Below are positions 42,181-49,985 of a stretch of DNA of 64,000 nt, in pieces (positions within the stretch are counted from its first letter, which is position 1; the number at the start of each line of letters is the position of its first letter). The notes beneath the pieces were generated by a model. It was not told the DNA's origin, searched no databases, and saw only the letters and a program-made list of their open reading frames with translations. Both the position numbers and the translations under genes were made by a program. Origin of the DNA: Actinomycetota bacterium (lineage in GTDB: Bacteria > Actinomycetota > Actinomycetes > JACCUZ01); NCBI GenBank assembly GCA_030841035.1, contig JAVEDI010000003.1, positions 1-64,000 of the forward strand. Reading direction: 5' to 3'.

Positions 42181-42209
42181 AGGCTATGAAGCACGGCTTT
42201 AGGAAACCT
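42181..42209 (-). promoter_or_regulatory. Promoter-like element of the propeller/cytochrome operon
   Basis: AGGTTTCCT (42209-42201) is followed after 16 bases by TAGCCT (42186-42181) on the minus strand, about 28 bp before the GTG at 42153. It matches the element found before three other transcription units in this region. Confidence 0.5.
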
Positions 42210-42230
42210 GTGTGCTCCGGGCGGGGCGCG

Positions 42231-43055
42231 TCACTTGGCGGCTGTGCCCACCGATCGCTGACCCTTGCGCTTGCCGCTCTTGCGGGGGGCCGGCGAGACC
42301 GCGCCGGCCGGGCGGGCCGGCCTTGCCGAGGCGCCGGCCGGGACCGGCTCGCTGTCCCCGCCCTCCGACGGCGAACCGCCGCCGGGCGAGGGCGAACCGT
42401 CGGGACGGGCGCCGCCGGCGGCCAGCTGCCCGCGACGTACGAGGGTCATCTCGAAGAAGACGACCGCCAGCAGGGCCAGCCCGGCCAGCACCAGCGCGAG
42501 TGTCGCGCGTGAGCGGGCCACGCCGTCGACCGTGACGGTGCCCGCGGCGCGTGGCTGGGCGGCCAGCGGCACGGGCGCGGCCGTCGGCGACGTACCGGTC
42601 AACGGCTCGGCGGTGACGGTCATCTGCGGCGAGAACGAGACCGGGGGCGCCACGTAGTCCTTGCGGCCGAGGGACCGCTGGGCGACCACCCAGACCGCGG
42701 ACCCGGGTGTCGAGGGCGCCGTGGCAGCAACCACGAACTCGCCGGTCTGGTTGGTCTGCAGGAGGCCACCGGTCCACCGCACCGCGGTGGGAGTGCCGTC
42801 GGTGCGCTTGAGGAGCTGGGACTTCCAGCCGGGGACCTCCTCGTGCGACTTCAGCGCGAACCCGGGCGGGAGCCGCAGCTCCACCCCGTTGGTCGGCAGG
42901 TCGTGCTCGTTCACGACGGCGACGGTCACCGTGACGGCGCTGCCCGTGACGACCTTCGAGGGCGCGACGGCGTCGTGAGCCCAGGCGGGCGTCGCCGCGC
43001 ACACAGCGAGCACGACGACCCCGAGAGTCGTCGCCAGCTTCCTGATGGTGCCCAC
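42231..43055 (-). CDS. YcnI-like copper-binding protein (DUF1775)
   Basis: Protein of 274 residues. The signal peptide ends AWA, leaving His as the first mature residue (HDAVAPSKVV); the Glu of VVNEHDLP and Trp of VPGWKSQ complete the His/Glu/Trp set with which Bacillus YcnI binds Cu(II) by a single-histidine brace. A membrane segment (ATLALVLAGLALLAVVFFEMTLV) and a long Pro/Ser/Gly- and then Lys/Arg-rich cytoplasmic tail follow. GTG at 43055 has an AGGAGG site. It lies 10 bp after copCD, the usual partner, and closes the operon of the 1160-residue protein, CopC-CopD and YcnI. Confidence 0.88.
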   Translation of the reverse strand: MGTIRKLATTLGVVVLAVCAATPAWAHDAVAPSKVVTGSAVTVTVAVVNEHDLPTNGVELRLPPGFALKSHEEVPGWKSQLLKRTDGTPTAVRWTGGLLQTNQTGEFVVAATAPSTPGSAVWVVAQRSLGRKDYVAPPVSFSPQMTVTAEPLTGTSPTAAPVPLAAQPRAAGTVTVDGVARSRATLALVLAGLALLAVVFFEMTLVRRGQLAAGGARPDGSPSPGGGSPSEGGDSEPVPAGASARPARPAGAVSPAPRKSGKRKGQRSVGTAAK

Positions 43056-43065
43056 GCCTTGCCTC

Positions 43066-44823
43066 CTAGCCGACCCGTACGGCGACGGGGATCCGGGCCG
43101 CGCCGTTCGCGCGGTCCACTTGCACGGTCATCTGGTACTGGCCCGGTCGCACGGCCAGCCGGGCCGAGGACCACTGGCCCTGGTCGACCAGCCGAAGGTC
43201 CAGGCCGTGCGCTACGCCGTCGGGGCCGGTCAGCGTCGCGCTCGCCTCCGGGGCGCTCGCGGCCGTGCCCTCGGTCGTGAGGGAGACGCCGAAGACGGTC
43301 GACACCGCCTGACCCTTGCCGGTCCGGACCGCTTGGACGGCCACGTCGTAGCCGGAGCCGGAGCCCTGTGACTTGGTGACGGCCGGTGCCGCGGTGGTCC
43401 CGGCCGTGACGGGGCGCGTCTGGTCGGGCGGCGCGGTCGCGGAGAGGACGCCGGCGATGACCACCAGCGCCGCAGCCAGGCCGAGCTCGAGGCGCACCGA
43501 GGACGCGAGCTGACCTGCCGCGGCACGGCGTTCGGTGCGGGCCTGCGCCCGGTCGGCGAGAACGGGTACGACGCGAAACGCGTTGCCCGCGGCGACGACC
43601 AGCAGGGTGACCCACAGGGCGAGCTTGACCACCAGGTCGCGGCCCCAGGTGCTGCCGAGGTCGCCGAGCGCCGTGATGCGCATCAGTGCGGCGTAGCCAC
43701 CCGTCGCGAGCAACGCGAGCATGGCGCCCTGCGCGAGCACCGAGAAGCGTCCGGCCAGGACGCCGGCGGCGTCGGCGACCGAGTCGTCGAAACCGCGGGC
43801 GAGTCCGCGGGCCGCGGGCAGGCCGGCGAGCGCGAGCCCGAGCAGGCCGCCCGCCCAGATGCCCGCCGCGAGCAGGTGCATGGCGTCCAGCGGGATGGCG
43901 ACGAACCGGTCGGCCTCGGCGACCGCATGGCTGGACAGCGAGAACGTCATGACGAGGACGCCCACGCTCAGTGCTGCGCCGGCCGCGAGCAGCGTCCCGC
44001 GCCGACCCGCCGGCGGGCGCCGGCGCAGGGTCTCGAGCAGCGCGACGGCCACCGCGATGGCGCCGAGGCGCACCAGCAGGAAGGTGCCGGTGCGGGTCGC
44101 CGTGGACAGCTCGATGATCCGGCCCGGGTGCAGCAGCTGGCTCAGTGCCGACCGGCCGGTCCCCGGCCCGACGGTGTCGGCCAGCACCAGCAGGGTGCCG
44201 AGGGCGGCCACGGCCGCGGCGCCGTACACCGGCAGCCGCAGGCGCCGGGACGCGTCCTCGTCCAGCGCCTCACCCACGGCGCCGGCGAGCCGGCGGCGGG
44301 TCGGGCGCAGCACCAGCAGCGGGAAGACGGCGAGCCCGACCAGCGCCAGCCCGCCACCGGCCGAGAGGGCCCGCCCGGTGCCACCCAGGAGCGTGGGTCC
44401 CGCGCCGCTCTGCCCGGAGGAGGACGCCAGCGACGCGCTGGGTGCCCGCAGCGCGAACTTGTACTCGCCGAACGTCGGGTGGCCGTCGCGTCCGACCACG
44501 CGCCACTGCACCGAGTAGGTGCCGGGTGGCGGGTTGGGCGGCATGCCGACGACCAGGGAGGTGTCCGAGAGCGGGTCGCGCGCCACCGTCGTGGGCACGG
44601 TGCGCCCGTCGGGGCCGGTCACGATGATCGAGTCGGAGGTCGGGTCGACACCCTCCGAGAAGCCCAGCCGCAGCACCCGCGGTGCCTCCGCGACGATCGA
44701 GGCGAAGCCCGGCTGCGGGTTGATGAGCACCGCGTGCGCGGACGCCGGACCGGCGCCGAGCACGAGCACGCCGAGTGCGACGACCGCGAGGGCGAGCAGC
44801 CGGCGCGCGAACTGACGGGTCAC
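43066..44823 (-). CDS. CopC-CopD copper resistance/uptake fusion
   Basis: Protein of 585 residues. After a signal peptide the mature protein begins with His (AHAVLINPQPG), and VGRDGHPTFGEYKF provides the Asp-x-His of the CopC Cu(II) site. The CopC domain ends near residue 120, then a CopD domain of about eight membrane segments follows (including AMHLLAAGIWAGGLLGLAL with a conserved His). An extra extracytoplasmic beta domain of about 120 residues forms the C-terminus (VRPGQYQMTVQVDRANG). GTG at 44823 lies 2 bp after the stop of the upstream gene, so the two are tightly linked. The protein likely delivers or imports copper for secreted copper enzymes. Confidence 0.92.
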   Translation of the reverse strand: MTRQFARRLLALAVVALGVLVLGAGPASAHAVLINPQPGFASIVAEAPRVLRLGFSEGVDPTSDSIIVTGPDGRTVPTTVARDPLSDTSLVVGMPPNPPPGTYSVQWRVVGRDGHPTFGEYKFALRAPSASLASSSGQSGAGPTLLGGTGRALSAGGGLALVGLAVFPLLVLRPTRRRLAGAVGEALDEDASRRLRLPVYGAAAVAALGTLLVLADTVGPGTGRSALSQLLHPGRIIELSTATRTGTFLLVRLGAIAVAVALLETLRRRPPAGRRGTLLAAGAALSVGVLVMTFSLSSHAVAEADRFVAIPLDAMHLLAAGIWAGGLLGLALAGLPAARGLARGFDDSVADAAGVLAGRFSVLAQGAMLALLATGGYAALMRITALGDLGSTWGRDLVVKLALWVTLLVVAAGNAFRVVPVLADRAQARTERRAAAGQLASSVRLELGLAAALVVIAGVLSATAPPDQTRPVTAGTTAAPAVTKSQGSGSGYDVAVQAVRTGKGQAVSTVFGVSLTTEGTAASAPEASATLTGPDGVAHGLDLRLVDQGQWSSARLAVRPGQYQMTVQVDRANGAARIPVAVRVG

Positions 44824-44825
44824 GG

Positions 44826-47800
44826 TTACGACAGTCCCACGAATGCGTCCATGTCCACCCGGTTTCCGCCGGAAAGGGTGCCGTGCCGGAGCACCTGCAC
44901 GGTGACGGTGTGCCGGCCCCTGCTCAGCTGGCGGGTGAAGGCGAGGACGCCGTGGCGTGTCGTGTGCGACCACAGGTCGACCGTCGCGACCCGCCGGCCG
45001 TCCACCGAGATCGCGGCCCGGCCACGGTTCGGTCCGGTGGTGGTCACCCAGCCGAGCTCACCGCCGGTCACCGTCGTGCGGACCGTCGCGCCGGGCCGGG
45101 CCGACCAGTGCAGGCGGCCACCTTGGGCGCGGGAGTCGCTGCCGGCCCTCCAGTCCGATCCGTAGCGCGCGGCGCCGTCGCCCCGCAGCCAGAGACCCTG
45201 GCGGGGACCCACGAGGGCGCCGGTGTTGCCCGCCTGGTCGTCGGCCTCGACGCGCAGCTGGTAGGCGGCCGGTGCCAGGCGCAGCAGGAGCTCCTCGACG
45301 TTCGGGCCGGTGCGGGCGGCGAAGCGCCAGCTGGCGCCGCGGTCACGGCTGAGCAGCACGCGGCTGCCGGTGACCGGTCCCTCGGCGTCCGTGCCGTGCC
45401 AGGTGACCAGCAGCGGCACGCGGCCACGGAGCAGCGAGCGCCCTGCGGCGAGGGCGGTGACCGGACCGGTCACCGCCGGCAGGTCCGTGTCGACGACGAT
45501 CCTCAGGTCGGCGCCGGACGGGCCCGAGTTGCCCGCGACGTCGGTGGCCGAGGCGCTGACCCGGTGGGTGCCGGGGTTGACCGCGGTCGTCGCTCGCCAC
45601 GATCCATCGGCGCCTGCCTCCACCCGGGCGGAGAGCACGTCGTCGACGCGCACCGTCACCGCGGCGCCCGGCTCGGCGGAGCCGGTCACGGTGGGGAAGA
45701 GGACACCGGTGACACCGTCGGTGCTCGAGGCGCCGGTGTCGCTGGCCGGGTCGAGCGCGAGACCGCTGGGCGCGGCGGGGGCGGTGGTGTCGACCACGAT
45801 CCGGCGCGTCGGTGAGCTGGCGCTGGTGTTGCCGGCCAGGTCGGTCGCGGTGACCGACAGGTCGTGGTCGCCCTCGGGCAGGCTCGCCAGGGCGAGCGAG
45901 TACTGGCCGGTCGCGGTCGTGGTCACCGGGCGGACGCCCGGGTCGGTGCCGTCGACCGTGACCCGCACGGAGGTGGCCGGCTCCGCACTGCCGAGGACGG
46001 TGAGCGCGGTGCTGGCCGTGACGAGGTCGCTGACAGACCGGCCGGTGTCGCTGGCGGACGCGAGGGTCGGCGCCGGTGGCGCGGCGGGAGCGGTGGTGTC
46101 GACCGTGACAGTGAGCGGCGCGGTCTCGGGGGTACGCCGGCCGAACGCGTTGACCGCGACGGCGCTGATCAGGTGGCGACCGGGCGTCAGGGTGATCGGC
46201 AGGTCGTACGTGCCGACCGAGCCGACACGGCCCGAGGTGGCGTCGGCGCCGTCGGCGCGCAGCGTGACCGTCGTACCGGGCGCGCTGGTCCCCACGAGGT
46301 GCAGCGTGCTCAGGTTGGTCACGTTGTCCAGCGATGACGCGCCGCGGTCGTCGGCGGCGAGCAGGTCGGGCGCGGACGGTGCGGACGGCGACGCGCCGAT
46401 CGGCTTGGGTGTCTCGGCGCCGGCGGCCTGCCACAGCCGGCCACCGCCGGCGGGCAGCCCCGCGCTCGGGTCGTCGGCCACCAGCAGGTTGCCTGCGGGG
46501 TCCAGGCCGAGGCCGGACACCAGCCGCAGCGGGCTGGTGAGGCCGCCCGGAAACGTGCCGGTCGCGACGAACGGGCGTACCGCGCGTTCGCCCAGGTCGA
46601 TCTCGCGGACCATGGTCAGCACGTTGGGGGTGTCGGCGGCGTACAGCACGCCGGCGTTGTCGGAGACCAGGGCGCTCGGGCGGGTCACGCCGAAGTCCGT
46701 CGCGGCGGCGACGCAGGCGCCCCCGCAGCCGATCGCGGCGCGGATCACCGTGAGACCGGAGTCCTCGGCGAGGTAGAGGTCGGACTGCACGAAGGCCAGG
46801 GCATGCACGCCGCTCTGCGGATTCTGGCCGCGGCCCACCGGCTCCAGGACCTGGCTCTCGCCGTCGGGGTTGGTGAGGCGCACGACGTTCGGGCTGCCGA
46901 GCCCCGACACGTAGAGGTTGCCGTCGGGCCCGAGGGCCACCGCCTGCGGGGCGATCGCCGCGAGACCCTGCCCGGGTGCGAGGGCGGTCCGGTCGACGAC
47001 CGTGTTGGTCCGCTGGTCGAAGCGCAGCCGCACGACGCCGAGGCCGTTGGTCTGCGCATCCGGTACGTACACGAGGTTGGTCTGCGGGTCGTACGCCGGC
47101 TGGCCGGGCGTCACCGCGGCCGTGCTGCAGGTCTGCTGGTTGAGCGTGAAGCCGCCGAGCCCGTCGGTGTCCAGCCGGCAGAAGCCGTGCACGTGGTCGG
47201 AGACCCACAGGTTCGCGCCGAGCCGCACGGCGCCGGCGGGCGCGGTCAGGTCGCCGGTCACCAGCTCGGATGGATGCGGGGCGGCGACGTCCGCGGCGGT
47301 GGCGGGCTGGTCGACGGTGCCGGCCGTCTCGGGTGCGTCGTCGGCGCCGAGCGTCCAGATGCGGCCCCGGCCGGCCGGCAGCCCCGAACCGGTCGGGTCG
47401 TCGCCGAGCACGACCTGCCCGTCGTGCACGGTCAGCGCCCGGGCGAGCAGGAACGGCGCGGTCGCGCCCCCGGTGCTGGCCAGCAGGTCCTGCAGGCCGG
47501 TGCCCGGGTCGACCCGCAGGACGTAGGACCGGTCCAGGGGGGTGTCGGACACGAACAGCCGGCCGGACGCGTCCGCGGCGATGGCCTGGGGCGAGGTGGC
47601 CTTGATCTCGCTCTTGCGGGCCGTGCAGCCGGTGCAGGTCAGCGGCGAGGTGACCACCGTGACCCCGGACTGCTCGGCGAGGTAGAGGTCCCCACCGGCG
47701 AACGCCAGCCCCGCGACCGGGCCGCCGTCCAGGGTGTTCGCGGCGCCCTCGAGGCGCGGCGTCCCGAGGCGGTCCACGACGCGCAGCACCGCCCTGCCAC

Positions 47801-48308
47801 GCACCGACGAGGCGACGTACAGGGCGCCGTCCGGGCCGAGGGTGACCGCGCGGGGCGCGTACGTCACGAGATCCCGCTGCAGCTGGCGCGGCGCCGAGAG
47901 CGTCTCGGTGGACGGGTCGAAGCCCAGCACGAGCACACCCTGGCCGGCGTCGGCGCTGTCGGGCAGGTAGACCAGCTGGTTCGTCGCGTCGTACGCCGGC
48001 TGGCCCGGCTGGAAGGTGCGCGCGGGAGGCGTGACGAGCGAGATGCAGGTGGCAGCGGCGAGGGCGCCGTCATCGAGGCGGCACAGACCCTGGTGGGGGT
48101 CGGACACCCAGAGGTGGCCGCCGAGGCCGCCGGGCAGCCACAGCAGCCCGGCGGGCGCGGAGACTCCCTCGGCGACCAGGGCGCCGGTCGCCGCCTGGCT
48201 GGTCGCCGCGGGCAGCACGACGAGCAGCGGCAGCAGCAGGGACGCTGCCAGCAGGGCTACCGCCCGGCGCACCACCAAGTCCGCAGCAGACGCCGCGACA
48301 CGCTTCAC
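44826..48308 (-). CDS. Giant secreted protein with two beta-propellers, Ig-like repeats and shared C-terminal domain
   Basis: Protein of 1160 residues with a Sec signal (ending ATSQA). Two tandem NHL/SMP-type propellers (about 45-340 and 350-640) repeat the same pattern: LWVSD-x-x-x-G(L/F)CRLD, PGQPAYD, LGPDG-LYV and the Cys-x-x-Cys strings CTGC and CGGAC. Three Ig-like domains follow, each with an SDTGxSxxD linker (SDTGRSVSD, SDTGASSTD). The last 110 residues (LGWVTTTGPNRGRAAISVDG...VDMDAFVGL) belong to the domain shared with the 1323-residue protein and the oxidase. GTG at 48308. First gene of an operon with CopC-CopD and YcnI, so a link with extracellular copper is inferred, not shown. Confidence 0.85.
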   Translation of the reverse strand: MKRVAASAADLVVRRAVALLAASLLLPLLVVLPAATSQAATGALVAEGVSAPAGLLWLPGGLGGHLWVSDPHQGLCRLDDGALAAATCISLVTPPARTFQPGQPAYDATNQLVYLPDSADAGQGVLVLGFDPSTETLSAPRQLQRDLVTYAPRAVTLGPDGALYVASSVRGRAVLRVVDRLGTPRLEGAANTLDGGPVAGLAFAGGDLYLAEQSGVTVVTSPLTCTGCTARKSEIKATSPQAIAADASGRLFVSDTPLDRSYVLRVDPGTGLQDLLASTGGATAPFLLARALTVHDGQVVLGDDPTGSGLPAGRGRIWTLGADDAPETAGTVDQPATAADVAAPHPSELVTGDLTAPAGAVRLGANLWVSDHVHGFCRLDTDGLGGFTLNQQTCSTAAVTPGQPAYDPQTNLVYVPDAQTNGLGVVRLRFDQRTNTVVDRTALAPGQGLAAIAPQAVALGPDGNLYVSGLGSPNVVRLTNPDGESQVLEPVGRGQNPQSGVHALAFVQSDLYLAEDSGLTVIRAAIGCGGACVAAATDFGVTRPSALVSDNAGVLYAADTPNVLTMVREIDLGERAVRPFVATGTFPGGLTSPLRLVSGLGLDPAGNLLVADDPSAGLPAGGGRLWQAAGAETPKPIGASPSAPSAPDLLAADDRGASSLDNVTNLSTLHLVGTSAPGTTVTLRADGADATSGRVGSVGTYDLPITLTPGRHLISAVAVNAFGRRTPETAPLTVTVDTTAPAAPPAPTLASASDTGRSVSDLVTASTALTVLGSAEPATSVRVTVDGTDPGVRPVTTTATGQYSLALASLPEGDHDLSVTATDLAGNTSASSPTRRIVVDTTAPAAPSGLALDPASDTGASSTDGVTGVLFPTVTGSAEPGAAVTVRVDDVLSARVEAGADGSWRATTAVNPGTHRVSASATDVAGNSGPSGADLRIVVDTDLPAVTGPVTALAAGRSLLRGRVPLLVTWHGTDAEGPVTGSRVLLSRDRGASWRFAARTGPNVEELLLRLAPAAYQLRVEADDQAGNTGALVGPRQGLWLRGDGAARYGSDWRAGSDSRAQGGRLHWSARPGATVRTTVTGGELGWVTTTGPNRGRAAISVDGRRVATVDLWSHTTRHGVLAFTRQLSRGRHTVTVQVLRHGTLSGGNRVDMDAFVGLS

Positions 48309-48341
48309 GTTTCCGACACCCCCCGGTGCTTCCTCGTGAGC

Positions 48342-48370
48342 AGACTCGCGGACGAGACTGTGGAAAACCT
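48342..48370 (-). promoter_or_regulatory. Promoter-like element of the double-propeller/copper operon
   Basis: AGGTTTTCCACA (48370-48359, minus strand), then GAGTCT (48347-48342) 16 bases after GGTTTT. The 12-mer is identical to the one upstream of ccmA. A 5-bp hairpin (48374-48386) just before it could terminate the ccm operon, using the same T-run. Confidence 0.5.
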
Positions 48371-48376
48371 AGAGGC

Positions 48377-49027
48377 TCACGGAGCCGAGGAGGAGGCCGC
48401 CCTCCGGGCCCGGCGCAGCAGGCGGGTGGCCTCCGCGCGGCGTCCCCCGAACGGCGCAGCGTCGAGATAGCCCTGCAGCGCCAGCATGGCGCCGCCCGGG
48501 CGGCCGAGACCGTCCAGCAGGACGACGCCCTTGTAGAACAGGGCCTGCGGGAAGCTCGGGTCGCTCGCCAGGGCCCGCTGCAGCACCTCGAGGCCCTGCT
48601 CGGGCCGGCCGAGCAGGAACAGCAGGTACCCCAGCTGCGAGAGGGCCTCCGGGTCGCTCCGGTCGAGGGTCAGGACCTGGCGGTACGCCGCCACCGCCTC
48701 GGCGGTGCGGCCCGCGGCCAGGTAGCCCGCGCCGAGGTCCAGCCACGCCGAGCGCCGCCGCGGGTGGGCCCGCGCCGTCGCGGCCAGGCCGGCCATCGGG
48801 TCGCCCGCGGGGCCGGGCGCCGCCGTGCCGGCATGGCCCGCGGCGGTCTGCCCCGGACCGGCGCCGACGGCGGAGCCCAGCCCGGCCCCGGTGACCAGCA
48901 GCGCCCCCGCCAGCCCGCCTGCGACCCAGCCCAGCCGGGCCCTGCCGGGTCCCGGCAGCAGCGGCCGCAGGGCGAGACCCACGACCAGCGCCCCCAGCGC
49001 CGCCACGACGAGACCCGCGGTCAGCAC
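48377..49027 (-). CDS. TPR protein of cytochrome c maturation (CcmI/NrfG-like)
   Basis: Protein of 216 residues with two N-terminal membrane segments (GLVVAALGALVVGLALRPLL and LGWVAGGLAGALLVTGAGLGSAV) and an extracytoplasmic TPR region: SAWLDLGAGYLAAGRTAEAV, EALSQLGYLLFLLGRPEQGL and ALFYKGVVLLDGLGRPGGAM. This corresponds to the TPR part of CcmH/CcmI (CycH), which presents apocytochrome to the heme lyase. GTG at 49027 overlaps ccmH by 7 bp; ATG at 49066 is an alternative. Last gene of the operon. Confidence 0.85.
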   Translation of the reverse strand: MLTAGLVVAALGALVVGLALRPLLPGPGRARLGWVAGGLAGALLVTGAGLGSAVGAGPGQTAAGHAGTAAPGPAGDPMAGLAATARAHPRRRSAWLDLGAGYLAAGRTAEAVAAYRQVLTLDRSDPEALSQLGYLLFLLGRPEQGLEVLQRALASDPSFPQALFYKGVVLLDGLGRPGGAMLALQGYLDAAPFGGRRAEATRLLRRARRAASSSAP

Positions 49028-49455
49028 GGGGGGACCGCCGCCGGCGTACGGCCACGGCGCAGCCATCGCAGCCCGGTCGCGCCGCCACCCACCAGCGCCA
49101 CGACGGGCACCAGCCAGATGAGGCCCTCGGGGCCGTGCCGTGGCGGGTCGAGCAGGATGCTCTCGCCGTAGACCGCGACGAAGCCGGCCCGGACCTGGTC
49201 GGGGCTGTGACCCGCGGCGAGCTCCGCGCGGATGCGGGCGCGCATGTCGCCGGCCAGGCCCGAGGGCGCCTCGGCGACCGACAGGTTGGCGCACACCGGG
49301 CAGCGCAGGGTCGCACCGACGGCGCGGGTGCGCTCGTCCAGCGACGCGGGGCGGCCCGGCCCGGCGGCGATCGCGACGAACGCGACGGCCACGGCGAGCG
49401 CCACGAGCAGCAGCGGAGCCACGGCTCGCAGCCCGGCCCCCCGGCCCGTCCTCAC
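49021..49455 (-). CDS. ccmH: Cytochrome c maturation protein CcmH
   Basis: Protein of 144 residues. An N-terminal membrane segment is followed by the signature GATLRCPVCANLSVAEAPS (the redox CxxC of CcmH/CycL that reduces apocytochrome disulfides), then DQVRAGFVAVYGESILLDPP and a C-terminal membrane helix (LIWLVPVVALVGGGATGL). This is the family's standard length and layout. GTG overlaps the dsbE stop by 4 bp. Confidence 0.94.
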   Translation of the reverse strand: MRTGRGAGLRAVAPLLLVALAVAVAFVAIAAGPGRPASLDERTRAVGATLRCPVCANLSVAEAPSGLAGDMRARIRAELAAGHSPDQVRAGFVAVYGESILLDPPRHGPEGLIWLVPVVALVGGGATGLRWLRRGRTPAAVPPC

Positions 49456-49985
49456 GGCGAGGCTCCCCGCAGCGAGGTCAGGACAGGGGCCAGCTGGTCG
49501 TAGGTGGCCGTGCCGATGACGCGGGCCACCACCCGGCCCCGCCGGTCGATGACCACCGTCTCGGGCACGCCGGTGACGCCGAGGGCCAGCGCGGCCCTGG
49601 CGCCCCGGTCGTCGGCCACCGGCCAGTCGCCGCCGGCGTCGCGCACGAACCGCGCGGCGCGCGCTCCGTCGTCCTGGAACGGGACGCCCACGAGCAGCAC
49701 GCCGCCGTCCCGGAACCGGCTCCACACCGCGGCGAGGTCGGCGTGCTCCTGGGCACACTCGGCGCACCAGGACGCGAAGAAGTTCAGCACGACGACCTGC
49801 CCGCCCGAGCGCAGCGGCAGCACGCCGCCGTCGCGCAGCGGCAACGTCTGGTCGGGTGCCGGGGCGGGCCGGGTGCGGGTCAGCGGCGCGGAGGCCTGTC
49901 CCTGGCTGAGCGCGGGCCCGAACAGCAGCACCGCCGACACGACGGCCACCAGCAGTGCGGCGAACCCGCCGCGGCGGCGGGTCAC
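49452..49985 (-). CDS. ccmG: Thiol:disulfide interchange protein (CcmG/DsbE-like)
   Basis: Extracytoplasmic thioredoxin-like protein of 177 residues with an N-terminal anchor (FAALLVAVVSAVLLFGPAL). The active site is FFASWCAECAQEH, and VTGVPETVVIDRRG carries the cis-Pro. It keeps the cysteines of the apocytochrome heme site reduced, with CcmH. GTG overlaps ccmF stop, and its stop overlaps ccmH. Confidence 0.93.
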   Translation of the reverse strand: MTRRRGGFAALLVAVVSAVLLFGPALSQGQASAPLTRTRPAPAPDQTLPLRDGGVLPLRSGGQVVVLNFFASWCAECAQEHADLAAVWSRFRDGGVLLVGVPFQDDGARAARFVRDAGGDWPVADDRGARAALALGVTGVPETVVIDRRGRVVARVIGTATYDQLAPVLTSLRGASP

